Positions 45,001 through 53,600 are shown, numbered from the stretch's first letter. The stretch: 64,000 nucleotides of DNA from Steromphala cineraria (GCA_916613615.1 OU744724.1:43564662-43628661); one strand, 5' to 3'. Program-made: numbers and translations. The notes: generated from the sequence alone by a model not told the origin.

Positions 45001-48000
45001 TATTAGAACAGTTTCCTTCATATCCTGGAAAAAGTGTGTTATTTTGTGCGACAACAATTAATCAGCAGTATGACAAGGAAAACCTATACATGTTGTGCAA
45101 TATCCGGGGGATATAGCTCGACCATGTCAGCTGCTTGTTTGTATAGGGGTGCATCTAAAAGTTGCCATGTTATATTTGTAACATATTTTCATCGCAATGC
45201 AATATAACATTTGTAAATGTTTTTTACGCACTATTGATCAGTAAGATTCGAATGATAGACAGCGTCGTTATCATTTACTTTCTTTACAGAGCTGTTGTAT
45301 ATTCAAAGGTAACATTAACAATTCTATCTTTATACTATCCAGTTGATTTGATAAGACCTTTTGGTTGCTTCTACAAACCCATTAAAGAGAATGATATATA
45401 TGAGTGAAAATGGTATAAAGATATGCCAGATTTGTATAGCGTCTATTTTTCAATGACGCTGAACAAGTTATAAATTTTACATATCGTATGCATGTCGAAA
45501 AAGGAAAAATTTATGAGAGTTCATGAAGTTAAAAACTAAATTTGAAACATTGGTTTTGCAAATTGTTAATGACATTTTCAGGTGAGTTTGGGATTGTCGA
45601 GAAGAGGTGATTCAGTTTTGAAAGAATAGGTTATTTAAGACGGTGGTTCTAGCGAAAGAGGGAACATAAGTTCCTTTGACATTTTAGGGGCTATTTATCG
45701 AAATTCATCAAGATGTAAACTAAAGTGAGTGAGTTAATGCTTAACTCCGCTTGGGCAATTTTTCGGCCATTAGCGACGCGATCTAAACTAAAATGAAACT
45801 TAAAGGTGTAAACGAATATTTATCCTAATTTAGCTTCCATTTGATGTTCCAGAACTCTTGCTCGGGAGGTCGGACCAGGAAATTATTTGATATATTTGGA
45901 GACTGGATTAAGGCCGGCAATGGTCTGGGACTTCCGCCGAGTCCCAGAAGAATAATTCGACGATCAAGACGATGTAAGTACAGTTTGAAAATCACACATC
46001 AAAAATATATCCCAGGCTGAATACATGACCATGGTCAATCAAATAAGGGAACAAATATACTGCAAGACAAAAGTTTAGACTCAGTGAAAAGTGTAACGTC
46101 CTATTTTCTATGGCTTTTATCCTAAGAACTAGATACTATTCTTCATGTCTCGGGGGGGGGGGGGGGGGGGGGAAAGAACGCCGAAATTTCGTCCCCTAAT
46201 AATGAAAAACTGTCTTCGTTACAATGGGGTCATAATGACGTCAAAAATTGCCTTTTGAACAAAATCAAAGGACTTGACCTAAGCATTTGTCAGTAAAGTT
46301 TCATCAGGGATGAGTTATTCCATTAATGACAAATGCATGACACGTTGGTAATAAGTTGAAGTTTGAGAAAGCATAAATCAATTTTACGACACCAACCAAT
46401 ACATAAATATCATGGCATCACTTGCATTGATGGTGAGTCTAAACTATTTTGTGTAGTATAATTGATTTTCATATTTTGATATATCCGGCATATTAAGTTG
46501 TAAACATGTTTTTGGTCTCGATTTCCGGGTACCATCCAGGAAGTGCCATTTTTTGTGTGAAACTGCATTTGGCCCAGTTTTTAATCCAATTAGACCTGTC
46601 AGCATCTTCCCACGGCAAGGTGAAAACGTATCGAGCAACTCCTCGTTTAGACCTTGCCATCACAAGGTAGAAAACTGGTGATCCGGAGCAGCGACACCTA
46701 TCGTGATCACGAGTTACGCCCCTTATCAGCTCTTTCAACAATAGCCAATGAAATTGCTGTTTACATTCGGAACAAATTAAAAATACTAACAGACGATAAT
46801 TTTGAAAACTATCCGAGTGAAATTTAGTTTTAAGCTTCAGTCCGCATGGTTGTTTTCATGTTTTTGATGAGCACCGAGAATGCAAAGAAGACAAACATTA
46901 ATTAATCACTCAAATAAAGTGTTTCTCTCCCTTGTAAAACGCATACAAAAGTATTTTTTCAAATCGGTTCATTTATCATGCTGTCTTTTGATTGGACTAT
47001 TCTACTTCCGTGCAGTGGGTTGAAATGCTAGCACAGAAATTACGGCCAATGATGTCAAGGGAGGAATGGGAAAGTTTAGAAACCTTTTCGTTTCGCCCGT
47101 GACGTTGTGAAGATGACCTGTCAGTAACCTTTAGTTTTTTTATGAATAAAATCCGAAGCTAACTTAAATATCAAACGCACCGATTGCCTTAAGCCTCGCT
47201 GCTGTAGAATGTTATTTACTGACATGATCATTTAGAACAGTACTCAGACCAGAAACTCAGTAATGTACGAGTGATAGCTTTGGCCTGGGTCAAATGAAAT
47301 TAATGAGGTATATAAAGTTATCCTGCAGGCATTGCCTTTTGGCAAAGGTATAACATAAGATAAGACTTTGGTTTCCTGGAGGAAATTCTTTGACATCCAA
47401 AACGTATTTATAGATACATTTTGAGCTTGCTGTCATAGATATTCAATATAAATGGTAGATAAACAGGCAGTACCGTTTTAATATACTCCAGTAAATAATT
47501 CAAAACATTCAGTTAACGATTACTCGTTAGTATGAAGAATTGGCGAGCCCCGTCGGCTAGACAGTTGGTAGAGCATTCTATTTCTCACAATGCTAGCAGG
47601 ATTTAAGATCCTTCGGCGCTTAGTACAATACATCCTCAGTGGTCCGGAGCTTTGTGGTCCGAAACTTCACTACCATGGAGATTTCACGAGGAAAATACCT
47701 TTCGGGTCTCCTAATAGTGTATCAACCCTCCAGAACACTTCGTTCAAGTGACCAAACTCTTCTGAAAATTCCACAGACACGATCCAAGTCATATGAAGAT
47801 CGATCCTTCTCCAGAACTGGACCAGTCCTCTGGAACAGCTTACCATCCAGTCTAAGATCAGAACTTGAGTTATCAAGCTTCAAGGCCCAACTCAAAACCT
47901 ACTTTTTCACTTGTGCATATTTGTAATAGGACTCGGACAGCGCTTTTTAGCAATTTCATTGGGAAAAGGCGCTATATAAATATGTGTATGTATGTATGTA

Positions 48001-50604
48001 TGTATGTAAAATAAACTGCAAGATCTTACTCCAACGAATAATAACATTTGTAATACAGTGCAGGACCGCATATTATACTCAACGGTACCTGTACCACCTT
48101 GGTTTTGAGCGATATCAATATAATGTTATTAATCATGTTTTTCCGTATTGGTCTAGTTACAGGTCCGAGGTCTGCTGTATTGGGCCAATATGGAAATACT
48201 TGATTAATGACATTTTTATTAATTAACTTCTTTGTGATTTACTTGTACAACATTAGAGAGTTCATTTTCATCGAAATCAAAATTATAAAAGAGATTGGTG
48301 AACTGTAATATATTATGTCGAAAGTTTTGAAGCGATAGCATGGACTTGCGCCATTTGTGTATATGCGCATGCTCAGAGTCGTATTGGCCCAGTCTGCTCG
48401 TATTGGCCCAGTTTGGCCCGTATTGGCCCAGCTTACCTGTATTGGCCCAGTTGCCGAATCGTATAGAGTAGGCCGTTCAGATTGTATTAGTGCCATATCA
48501 TTGATAGTTAATTAATAAGCGTACATAATTTATTACTTTTGAATTACGTATTAAGTTATGGCAGACAACAAATAGTTTTTGGCATTTTCCCATTTGATTT
48601 GATTTCTTTCTCCCTTGTCCCAAATTATGACAGCATTACACAACTTGAGCGCTGACTGCACGAGTATTATTCGCGCTTCATTTTAGTCAGAGTTACCTCC
48701 CTTTGACCCCTTGTTTTATTAACGATAGCCGTTTTCATGTTCCTAAACGATAAATTTACAGTCGTTGTCATAAAACAATAATTCTGCTAATTCTGGTCGT
48801 GGAACACAGGATTGTTCACATTACAGAATCATGTCATAAACATTTATTGATTTCAATGTTGTCTTTAAAAAAATTGAGAATTGTTTTTATTACACGCATA
48901 ATGTAAAATGCATCGAACAAATAGTCAGACCAATAGATGCATGTATGGAAGGTAGCATTCAATTGTTACGTGACTTAGATTTATACTTAATCCTTTCTTG
49001 CTTTTCAAATTTTTCATATTTTCATTTTTGACGGTTTCAATGGAAACGTAACTAACTTAGAAATTTCCTGGGCCTTACTCCAAAACTATCAAAACAAGCT
49101 CATTGATTGCTCAGTCAGCGTGTGAAATGAGCCTTCAACTTCCTCAGATAATTATATGTTATTTATATATAATTTAAATTGAACTTATAGGTTTGACAGA
49201 TGACTTGGCCTCGATATTAATCTTAAATTTTTTTAGATCGATATTCTGATTTGTGAATCTTTATAACTGTTTGATGGAACAGTGTTTGTCTAACAAACTT
49301 TTTAAACCTATAAATTCGTGGAGACTGTCATTTGTTAAAGAGAACATCATCAAGTTCCCTTTCCCTTTTCAATGAAAATTAAATAGTAACCGTCAAAGTA
49401 ACCGCCTTCGTGACCAAAGTGCTAGAACCTCTGCTTTTTTAACGTTATTCGTCTGCAAAGAATCTATTTATTGGAATTTGATGGAAGGAATAGGAATGTT
49501 AATTTCTCACTTTCATGAAAATCAGCCTTATTTTTAAGTGCTTAAAATGGTTTTGGAATATCGGCGATAAATAATATCACCATTTGCCTATTGCAAATCA
49601 GGGTTTCGCGTGGTTAGGAAAAACAATTAGTTTCATCGACTTGTTGGTGACGACATCTTTACTTTCACACATTAAAGGGGCAGCAGCACATTTTAGGGGG
49701 ATTTAAGGTGATGACGGGAAAATGAAAATAAATGAAAATGGTTCCAATTTGAAGACAGTGTAACAAAATAAGTGGCTGCTGATTGGTTGCACACAGAGGA
49801 ATGTTGCACAGAGATTTGGTTGCATCAATAGAGTGAAAAACTTCTCTGCTGAACCACCCTGTAGCCACTCTGATTTCCCACTAACAATATCGTTTTGTTT
49901 AGTCCGACCATGACGAAATTTCAGTTTAAGCATCATGATAGTGAGTTTTTTGCTCAAATTGTTCATGGAAAATGCATATGACACGTTTAGAGACATAACC
50001 ACCCCAAAAAGGTCCAACAACATTGCTGTTTTGCCGATGCAAAGGACCCTTGATTTGAGAATGAATCCATGTTTATTTCAGGAGACTGTCATGCTCGTTG
50101 TTTTTAAATATGACAAATGCTTTTTGCAAGGTTTTTATCCTCAGGATATACTGAATCCATTTCAACAAACATTTCTGCTTAGAAATGTGAACCAATATCG
50201 TTTCTATGCATAGAATCATGTCTGACAGAAAATATGTTTGATCCTTAAATTCTTTTGAGGAGTATATTCGCGGACGTGGTATGACTTGTCATACGAAATC
50301 GGGTAAGGGTACTGTTGTTTGATGTTCTGTATTAAGGGTCAGAATGCACAGAAAATCTGAAAAAATGTGATAAATGAAAGGGGGGAGAAATTCATAAAAG
50401 GGAACTGTTTGCCTGAGTTGTATAGCTGTTTAACAAAACTGATTGTTACTTTTGAGGAAAACAATAAGTTTATATTTCGTCGTCTTTTTCTTTTTGTCAG
50501 ACATCCAACTCGGTCTTAATGGTGAACGTATCGCGATAGAGAAGGACTTCCGGTTTGCGGAATCAACGTGCGCAGACTGTTACCCGGAACCAGTGCTGGA
50601 GTGA
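27014..50604 (+). CDS. secreted ZP-domain protein (8 exons)
   Basis: Exons 27014-27061, 32451-32627, 34471-34631, 36298-36455, 36906-37002, 38091-38244, 45853-45973 and 50501-50604 join in phase with consensus splice sites to 1,020 nt, 339 residues. Residues 1-16 are a short signal peptide. ZP-N has the four expected Cys (18, 41, 72, 111). ZP-C has Cys 172, 197, 215, 254, 259, 262 and 268, with the GCGDG and FSISCNFTMC blocks. A dibasic RRIIRRSRR furin-like site ends at 305. The 34-residue tail after it has two Cys (329, 332) and no membrane helix, whereas ZP proteins usually carry a TM or GPI anchor. ZP modules polymerise into extracellular coats and matrices; which matrix cannot be told here. 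AATAAA follows at 50641-50646. Confidence 0.88.
27062..27958. other. ZP intron 1, first part, nothing recognised
   Basis: AT-rich intronic DNA with no exon or element seen before the terminal-inverted-repeat element at 27959. Confidence 0.5.
27959..30091. mobile_element. terminal-inverted-repeat element with CCGGCT-rich ends
   Basis: The left end GGTGCGTTTGTTTTGCC and the right end in inverse (GGATGCGTTTGATTTGCC) match. Both are followed by clusters of (A)CCGGCT/AGCCGG: at least ten on the left (27975-28135) and seven on the right (30008-30072). The GC-rich ends contrast sharply with the AT-rich interior. No transposase frame. The superfamily is uncertain; the GTGCGTTTG ends recall some hAT elements, but no convincing 8-bp duplication was found. 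Confidence 0.65.
28749..29576. mobile_element. 828-bp element with 9-bp target duplication, nested in 27959-30091
   Basis: ATACATGCA occurs at 28740-28748 and again at 29577-29585. Between them the element starts GGGAGATAGTCAAAAGGGCC and ends GGCCCTTTTGACTACAACCC, inverse of each other at 17 of 20 places. Further 'AAAGGGCCGA' / 'AAAAGGGCT'-type sub-repeats sit just inside both ends, giving a foldback-like structure. No coding capacity. Confidence 0.8.
30164..30437 (+). mobile_element. TTAA MITE, copy 8 (internally shortened)
   Basis: TTAA at 30160-30163 and 30438-30441; both terminal repeats intact; about 80 bp of interior missing compared with copy 3. Confidence 0.92.
30438..30826. other. 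ZP intron 1; end fragment of the CATTCTCTCCCC MITE only
   Basis: ATTCTCTCCCCACAGAATCAG at about 30570-30590 resembles the end of the family at 11124, without the rest. Confidence 0.4.
30827..31318 (+). repeat. minisatellite, ~93-100-bp unit, about five copies
   Basis: Units start with ATGATTACGTCGTGCAAGG at about 30830, 30931, 31030 and 31122, and a diverged fifth with GATTGTTACCTTGTGCAAAG near 31218. Each contains TATGTAAACATTGATATGAT and a TATGATAACGTTGGTATGAA stretch, so the unit is itself an old dimer. The minus strand is open across it, producing repeat-peptide frames that are not genes. Degenerate units reappear at 31780-31862. Confidence 0.9.
31321..31575 (+). mobile_element. SINE body fragment (plus orientation)
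   Basis: CGCCAGGGGCTCGGCAACTT, GCAATGCTACACTACATTTC and AAGCGGAGATAAGACCC match the body of the SINE at 10737-11040. Truncated just inside the B box, so the tRNA head is lost. It abuts the end of the minisatellite. Confidence 0.8.
32065..32413 (-). mobile_element. MITE with 9-bp target duplication, copy 2, next to ZP exon 2
   Basis: Same family as 11124-11472 and also 349 bp, inverted. Starts CATTCTCTCCC, ends GGGAGAGAATG, flanked on both sides by TGAAATTCA (32056-32064 and 32414-32422), an exact 9-bp direct repeat. It ends 37 bp upstream of exon 2, so the exon's polypyrimidine/acceptor region is squeezed into the remaining gap. Confidence 0.9.
32451..32627 (+). CDS. ZP gene exon 2: first half of ZP-N
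   Basis: Acceptor TTGACCAG|GTG, donor GTG|GTGAGA, phase 0-0, 59 codons. Carries the first three ZP-N cysteines (residues 18, 41, 72) in VCGTEG, VLCRGD and ETCIYV. Confidence 0.88.
32628..33683. other. ZP intron 2, nothing recognised
   Basis: AT-rich intron without an exon or element I can name. Confidence 0.5.
33686..33824. repeat. small inverted-repeat unit
   Basis: GTTAATCTAGC near 33686 pairs with GCTAGATTAAC near 33813. A second GTTAATCTAGCGTCAA occurs at about 33578. Probably a small degenerate MITE. Confidence 0.45.
33830..34435 (+). repeat. minisatellite, ~62-66-bp unit, about nine degenerate copies
   Basis: Recurring order: a TGACGTTGTGAAGCAATATAG or CTAACGTAGTAAAACAATAC block, then TTAATTGAAAATGTAC, then TTGGTGAGATCTGTACAC. 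It ends only about 35 bp before the acceptor of ZP exon 3. Confidence 0.85.
34471..34631 (+). CDS. ZP gene exon 3: second half of ZP-N
   Basis: Acceptor TAACTTTCAG|AAG, donor CA|GTGAGA. 53 codons plus two bases. Contains the alternating strand VSVYKVTVVVNVV and YTMTCTY with the fourth ZP-N cysteine (residue 111). Confidence 0.88.
34632..35445. other. ZP intron 3, first part, nothing recognised
   Basis: Includes a short purine/G-rich stretch (34735-34795); no exon or element. Confidence 0.5.
35446..35745. mobile_element. relative of the TTAA MITE (diverged family)
   Basis: TTAA then AGGACAGTAGCACGATTTTG at the left; AAACGTGCTACAGTCCC at the right. The interior differs from the main family but keeps the same terminal logic. 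Confidence 0.6.
36298..36455 (+). CDS. ZP gene exon 4: linker and start of ZP-C
   Basis: Acceptor TTTTGCAG|A completes the split Gln; donor ACAG|GTAACT. Encodes residues 130-181, including VTVEITDILGRPI and LCLKVRL with Cys 172. Confidence 0.88.
36498..36708. mobile_element. short TTAA-flanked inverted-repeat element
   Basis: TTTAA then AAGGACAGTCC at the left and CACTGTCCCT then TTAA (36709-36712) at the right. Ends resemble the MITE family ends; the interior is unrelated. Confidence 0.5.
36906..37002 (+). CDS. ZP gene exon 5
   Basis: Acceptor TATTTACAG|GG, donor GG|GTAGGT. Residues 182-213 plus a split Gly: IFPVSCEAVG (Cys 197) and GHRYALIRSG, the lead-in to the GCGDG motif. Confidence 0.88.
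37517..37708. repeat. long near-perfect hairpin (foldback MITE candidate)
   Basis: The left arm, from CGCAGAGCCTAAAAGGCC at 37526 to CCTTGCTGCA at 37576, is the inverse of the right arm 37648-37698 with essentially no mismatch over 51 bp, and continues outward imperfectly (ATCTTCCTA / AAGGAAGAT). The loop is about 70 bases. In ZP intron 5; a transcript of the gene would fold here. Confidence 0.85.
38091..38244 (+). CDS. ZP gene exon 6: core of ZP-C
   Basis: Acceptor TTGACTCAG|A completes Gly 214; donor AAG|GTAAGA, phase 0. Residues 215-265: CGDGVIF, then GYFKFFHVNNEHSFSISC and NFTMCHNCINK (Cys 215, 254, 259, 262). The exon end and donor are the first unit of the 42-bp tandem array that follows, so the true 3' limit may vary between transcripts. 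Confidence 0.88.
38207..38765 (+). repeat. 42-bp tandem array duplicating the exon 6 end and its splice donor
   Basis: The unit encodes about CNFTMCDKCINKVR and ends AACAAG|GTAAGA. Donor GT dinucleotides fall at 38245, 38287, 38329, 38371, 38413, 38455, 38497, 38539, 38581, 38623, 38665, 38706 and 38748. The plus frame stays open from exon 6 through the twelfth unit, where one missing base near 38695 shifts the frame and brings a stop. The unit at 38413 has ACA|GTAAGA and those at 38455, 38706 and 38748 have AAG|GTAAAA; the others are AAG|GTAAGA. Confidence 0.95.
38782..38890 (+). repeat. CCGTCC microsatellite inside a dispersed-repeat-like stretch
   Basis: GCCGGGGTATTAAAATGGGTACCG is followed by (TCCG)n at about 38850-38870. 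I recall such CCGTCCGTCC-containing interspersed repeats from molluscan DNA, but no second copy is in this window. Confidence 0.5.
39062..39225 (+). repeat. dispersed repeat R, copy A, left part
   Basis: From ATGAGTTATTCCATTAATGA to GTATAATTGATTTTCAT. Nearly identical to 46309-46472. Its right part lies at 44745-44921, on the far side of the DIRS element, which therefore split it. Confidence 0.9.
39235..39383 (+). repeat. DIRS left inverted terminal repeat
   Basis: From ACCTACCTAACTTAGTATAT to AAAATTCGTGTCATAC, inverse of 44567-44720 with few differences (e.g. GGGATG versus GGGCTG). The outermost nine bases differ from the right end, as is normal for DIRS non-identical ends. Confidence 0.92.
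40260..41620 (+). pseudogene. DIRS gag-like protein, frameshifted
   Basis: Start MPRVYCVLCRSS at 40260. An N-terminal Cys cluster (CVLC, CPDC, CLVD, CDEC) makes a zinc-binding region. Then a Pro-rich tract and a run of (D/H)QR repeats made from GACCAGCGCC units. The first frame stops at 40796. The second half continues in another frame, with LMDWQRRNIVHILDNVRAGL and FLDQCAWDSEFKKSLL, to about 41620 where a basic tail gives way to the RT frame. Confidence 0.7.
41580..42746 (+). pseudogene. DIRS reverse transcriptase / RNase H, N-terminal part
   Basis: One frame with stops at 41829-41831 and 42312-42314. Blocks: FLVPKKNSTKFRMIHNMA, VSLDLQDAYLHVPI (first catalytic Asp), VLPFGISSAPWLF and FDPYINDCLM. 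The last is the Y-x-D-D box with Asn in place of the first catalytic Asp (AAC for GAC, near 42065-42070), so the enzyme should be inactive even without the stops. RNase H begins at WGAHLGDQTASGIW and reaches LASDNSTVVW. Confidence 0.85.
42650..43300 (+). pseudogene. DIRS RNase H end and post-RH region
   Basis: After a frameshift near 42710 the reading continues with FELFHLLDENQILIRARHIP, GCRNVLADALSR (RNase H end) and the region LLDLFATKQNHHLPVYVSPL with APYWPARGWFPDLL. These blocks are usual downstream of RNase H in DIRS-like elements. Frame stops at 43298-43300. Confidence 0.75.
43180..44229 (+). pseudogene. DIRS tyrosine recombinase
   Basis: Opens in a third frame overlapping the previous one. 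N-terminal core-binding part: RSARMDHLQRSLRAKGYSG, TRSLYDNKWLSFENFCRDAG, NFLLHLRRKRHLKGGTISTY. Catalytic part: HEIRALAST (H-x-x-R) and FWRSTRVFASHYLRD with the nucleophilic Tyr. The first catalytic Arg block, expected after the AFLLSFA helix, is missing: the text runs FAHLDLLWNLVAKNQLP, consistent with an internal deletion. Stop at 44227-44229. Confidence 0.85.
44431..44500 (+). repeat. DIRS internal complementary region
   Basis: TTAGGTAGGTTAAAAATT (44431-44448) is the inverse of the element's left end. TATTAAAATCTAAATATTTT and onward (from 44449) is the inverse of its right end. The two abut with no gap, so the block is the reverse complement of a right-end/left-end circle junction. Confidence 0.92.
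44567..44720 (-). repeat. DIRS right inverted terminal repeat
   Basis: Inverse of 39235-39383. Beyond it, to 44744, is the right-specific end ATCTAAAATATTTAGATTTT then AATA, complementary to the second half of the internal region. Confidence 0.92.
44745..44921 (+). repeat. dispersed repeat R, copy A, right part
   Basis: ATTTTGATATATCCGGCATA to TAGTTTTTTTATGAATTC, matching 46473-46602 plus 47116-47146 of copy B. The last shared text is TTTTTTTATGAAT at about 44884-44897. Confidence 0.88.
44922..45852. other. ZP intron 6, last part, nothing recognised
   Basis: AT-rich intron with no exon or repeat named. Confidence 0.5.
45853..45973 (+). CDS. ZP gene exon 7: end of ZP-C and furin-like site
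   Basis: Acceptor GATGTTCCAG|AAC, donor T|GTAAGT, 40 codons plus one base. NSCSGGR supplies Cys 268; the exon ends in PRRIIRRSRR, a multibasic processing site at the usual place after ZP-C. Confidence 0.88.
46148..46172. repeat. poly-G tract
   Basis: Uninterrupted G run of about 22 bases in ZP intron 7. Confidence 0.9.
46309..46602 (+). repeat. dispersed repeat R, copy B (no DIRS insertion)
   Basis: Contains the joined sequence GATTTTCATATTTTGATATA that is split by the DIRS element in copy A. Copy B continues after the insertion at 46603-47115 up to about 47146. Confidence 0.92.
46603..47115. mobile_element. 513-bp element with 9-bp target duplication, inside repeat R copy B
   Basis: ACCTGTCAG at 46594-46602 is repeated at 47116-47124, while copy A (near 44867) has it once, as the empty site. 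The element starts CATCTTCCCACGGCAAGGTG and ends CGTGACGTTGTGAAGATG; the ends are inverse with some mismatches. A 9-bp duplication points to a Mutator-like origin. No coding frame. Confidence 0.85.
47540..47610 (+). repeat. tRNA-like segment, possibly tRNA-Lys-derived
   Basis: GCCCCGTCGGCTAGACAGTT then GGTAGAGCATTC resembles the acceptor/D-arm part of tRNA-Lys, and GCAGGATTTAAGATCC a worn T-arm. It sits directly upstream of the LINE tail at 47639, as in SINEs that borrow a LINE 3' end. Confidence 0.5.
47639..48010 (+). pseudogene. LINE 3' end (CR1/L2-like) with microsatellite tail
   Basis: A 95-codon frame carries SRTLRSSDQTLLKIPQTRSK, then FSRTGPVLWNSLPSSLR and SFKAQLKTYFFTCAYL, the conserved extreme C-terminus of CR1/L2-type LINE reverse transcriptases. 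After the stop follow GCGCTATATAAATATG and (TATG)n at about 47985-48008, a typical 3' tail. 5'-truncated, in ZP intron 7. Confidence 0.85.
48380..48456 (+). repeat. four spaced copies of GTATTGGCCCAG
   Basis: GTATTGGCCCAG occurs four times at 19-21-bp steps; the spacers differ (TCTGCTC, TTTGGCCC, CTTACCT). An inverted-looking single relative (TGTATTGGGCCAATATGG) is about 205 bp upstream. Confidence 0.85.
48457..49675. other. ZP intron 7, no exon recognised
   Basis: Contains GTCAGAGTTACCTCCCTTTG near 48689, with a relative (ATCAGAGTTAGCTCCCTTTG) near 59539; otherwise AT-rich. Confidence 0.5.
49676..49770 (-). mobile_element. TTAA MITE, copy 9 (truncated)
   Basis: TTAA at 49672-49675, then AGGGGCAGCAGCACATTTTA and GGTTCCAATTTGAAGACAGT; the rest of the element is missing. 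Confidence 0.8.
50501..50604 (+). CDS. ZP gene exon 8: C-terminal tail and stop
   Basis: Acceptor CTTTTTGTCAG|AC completes a Tyr codon; 33 codons to TGA at 50602-50604. The tail is hydrophilic, with CADC near the end and no membrane helix. Confidence 0.85.
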
Positions 50605-50640
50605 TCCTTTGCCAAGTTGCATTGGTGGTGGTAGATTTTC

Positions 50641-50646
50641 AATAAA
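50641..50646 (+). terminator. poly(A) signal of the ZP gene
   Basis: AATAAA 37 bp after the stop codon, overlapping a second AATAAA at 50645-50650. Confidence 0.7.
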
Positions 50647-50650
50647 TAAA

Positions 50651-53600
50651 CAATAGCCAGTGTTTTGTCTTTGTCATTTCTAACATTTTAAATTGTTTGA
50701 AGAGGCAGAACTTTGTTTTGGTTAGATAAAATGATCTCAGGAAAACTAAAATATATGTTGCAAATTGCAAGACAATGTGTTCTTTCAAAAATGAAATCTT
50801 TAAACGAACGTACCATACTCAGTTTAGCTATATCTCATCTCAAATGTTCACACGAAAATGGCCTACGCATTATCGCATTGAATAATGAGATGTTTCTACC
50901 TTTGGCGATTACAAATGTGACATAGGACTTTCTGATTTAGATTATATAAGCTAACGGGTAGTTTGGTGAAGAAACGCAGGCACGATATAAGTAAATCTTA
51001 TCAGTATGGTGTTAAACCCATTACAAAGAAAAGAATTAACGTCATGGACAAACCGTATTCAAGATTGATATTTGAATGATAATCTGATAATATTACCCAT
51101 CAAATCGATGTTAAAACGTTAAAAGGATAAAGGAAAAAATGCCGATAAATTCTTTGGTTATTTTCAAAAGTATATCTCTAATCAATGTGGTGTTAAAACC
51201 AGATAATAAAATATTTCCGTGTATTCATAAAGGTAAAAGAACATTAGTGATAAATGAATTAAGAATTCAAAATATGAATATTACTAATGGCGTTAAAACC
51301 AGATCAAAAAAATATATGCCGTACGTTTTACATAGATAAAAGGAAAGTGATAATGAGTCACTAGGAAGATGGTACCAGTTCAGAAGGGGATTATCTCTGG
51401 CGTTACCCCTCAGGCGTCCCCCAATCTCCCATCTCCCCCTTCTCGCCAGGTAACACCCAGATCCTTAATTACAGGTAGGTATGTTCAGGTACGTGACCAG
51501 GTGAATATACTTCACGTTTGACATGCATTCTAAAAGTCTGTACTCTGTTTTGTACTTGCTTTAATTATGAACCTCAACTTTTATTTTCTTAGACATCACA
51601 TATCCCAATGTTACATACACATGATTTTATCGCTGAAGTTTCCTATCACTAAGTCGACAAGGCACCACCTTAAAGTTAACAACAGTGACCACCAAGTAAA
51701 TTTAAACTTGATTCATAAATACATAAATATTGATTTTCATATTCGACTTAAAAATAAAACTCATAACTATTGCATCAAACCTAAAAATGTGATAAGGCAA
51801 GTCATGTAATTTTGATATTCCTATACCAAAATTAAATTTCACGACGCATGTTAAAGATATTCAGATCTTTAAAAACTTTAATTCTTTAAAATAATTTACA
51901 AGGTCGACTGCACATTGAGATTCATCCACAAATGAAATGGTTCTTAATAGCCTTATTTTTTAAAAATAAATAAAAAACCCTTAATTACTATGACAAATAA
52001 AGGATATACATACATGTACATAATCAGATGAATTTCGCCTTTTTTGAACAGTTGCTTAATAAAGGACATATAATCAGATGACTTTCGCCTTTTTTAACAC
52101 TTGCTGAACAGACTTTTGGGATGCATCTGTTCTGAGTTTCAAAGGTGATGGACTCTTTATACTTATGATTATTAGTCTCATCATCTGAAGGACAACAGGT
52201 GAACATCTACCATCTACCGTTATATCCCTCTCACCTTTCCATTAACGCTGATAGAGTCGTAATGTCTTTTGATTATAAAGCTAGTCTGCAGGGCTTCGAT
52301 CAAACACATTTTGAGTACTTCTACCTGAAATGCATTTCATTGTGACTAATGCAGGAAGAATGTGTTTATAACGGTTTGTTTGAAAAGGATGCTTTTGAGG
52401 GATTAAAGTTGTCACGGTTTGATGGGGAGATAGAAGGTTAACAAGGTACCTGAACTCTGACAGGGACACCTGGATAATTGTGCAGGAGACAACAGGTAAA
52501 GGTGGGAGGGGGGAGGTAGGATGAGGTTAGAGGAGACTGACTTAGAGGGAAACTCCCCTTTTTGTAATTACTGATATACTGCAAATTAGTGAAGTACTGG
52601 ATAGTTGTTTCAAGTTGAATTTATTTCAAAATGATTGAAACAAGATATGAAATTTTCTCTTTTTATCAATATACTACGGCTAGTTTGTTCTGAGCTATGT
52701 GCCGCTTATCACGAAGTTAGAATTATTTCAATGAAATTGGCATTCATATATAACAGTAATGATCTACAAATTCAAAACACGTTTCCTGAAACAACCCTTT
52801 CATGTGTTGGTATGACACCAATTTTAAAGTTTTTCATTTCATACACAGTGATGAATACAATTTGAGCAAGACTTTTCTTGTGAATCAAATATTTAAGTTT
52901 CTATAACCTGTTAAGCTCAAAGCACTCGAATATGTTGAATTGTTGCATAACCCTTGGACTACAGCTGAGGTGACAACATATACAAAATAATGCTATTCTA
53001 TTTAAACATATTCAAGGAAAAATAATTGTTCATTTACAAATAGGATGGTTCACTTACAGGATTTTTACACTCGTCGCGCAAATTAACGACTTCACTTTTC
53101 AATGATTCTTACAGAATGTGTTCTTATTTATGTAGTTGACAAACCTTTATCAATCAACTTAGTTATGTAATAATCAGGTACTTGAAAGATATTAGTATCA
53201 ACTAGAATGTCGCCTTTTATTCCGATTCAACAAAATTACTCAGATGTGATCCCTTTAATTGGCCATTAAGATCCTCAAGAACATTTAGGATTGAATTTAA
53301 GATAAAGTTTAAAATATATATAATCGTGTTGAGTGCGTTTTGGTAACCTCTGATTGGACAATAACGGCGTTCAACAGTAGACATCCACATATGAATTTCA
53401 AATCGATTAGAATTTGATCATAGAATGTTTCTCCTATAATCTTTGTTTACTGATCACATGTTCGTAAGATTTCCTATGTATCGCCACGTTGTACCCTTGT
53501 GAATACAAGTATATAGTGATTTAGTTAGTTTGTTTAGCATTATAAGTTATATCCATTGACTGTGAGTAAATATAAGTTTACTATAACCCGAGATATCGAA

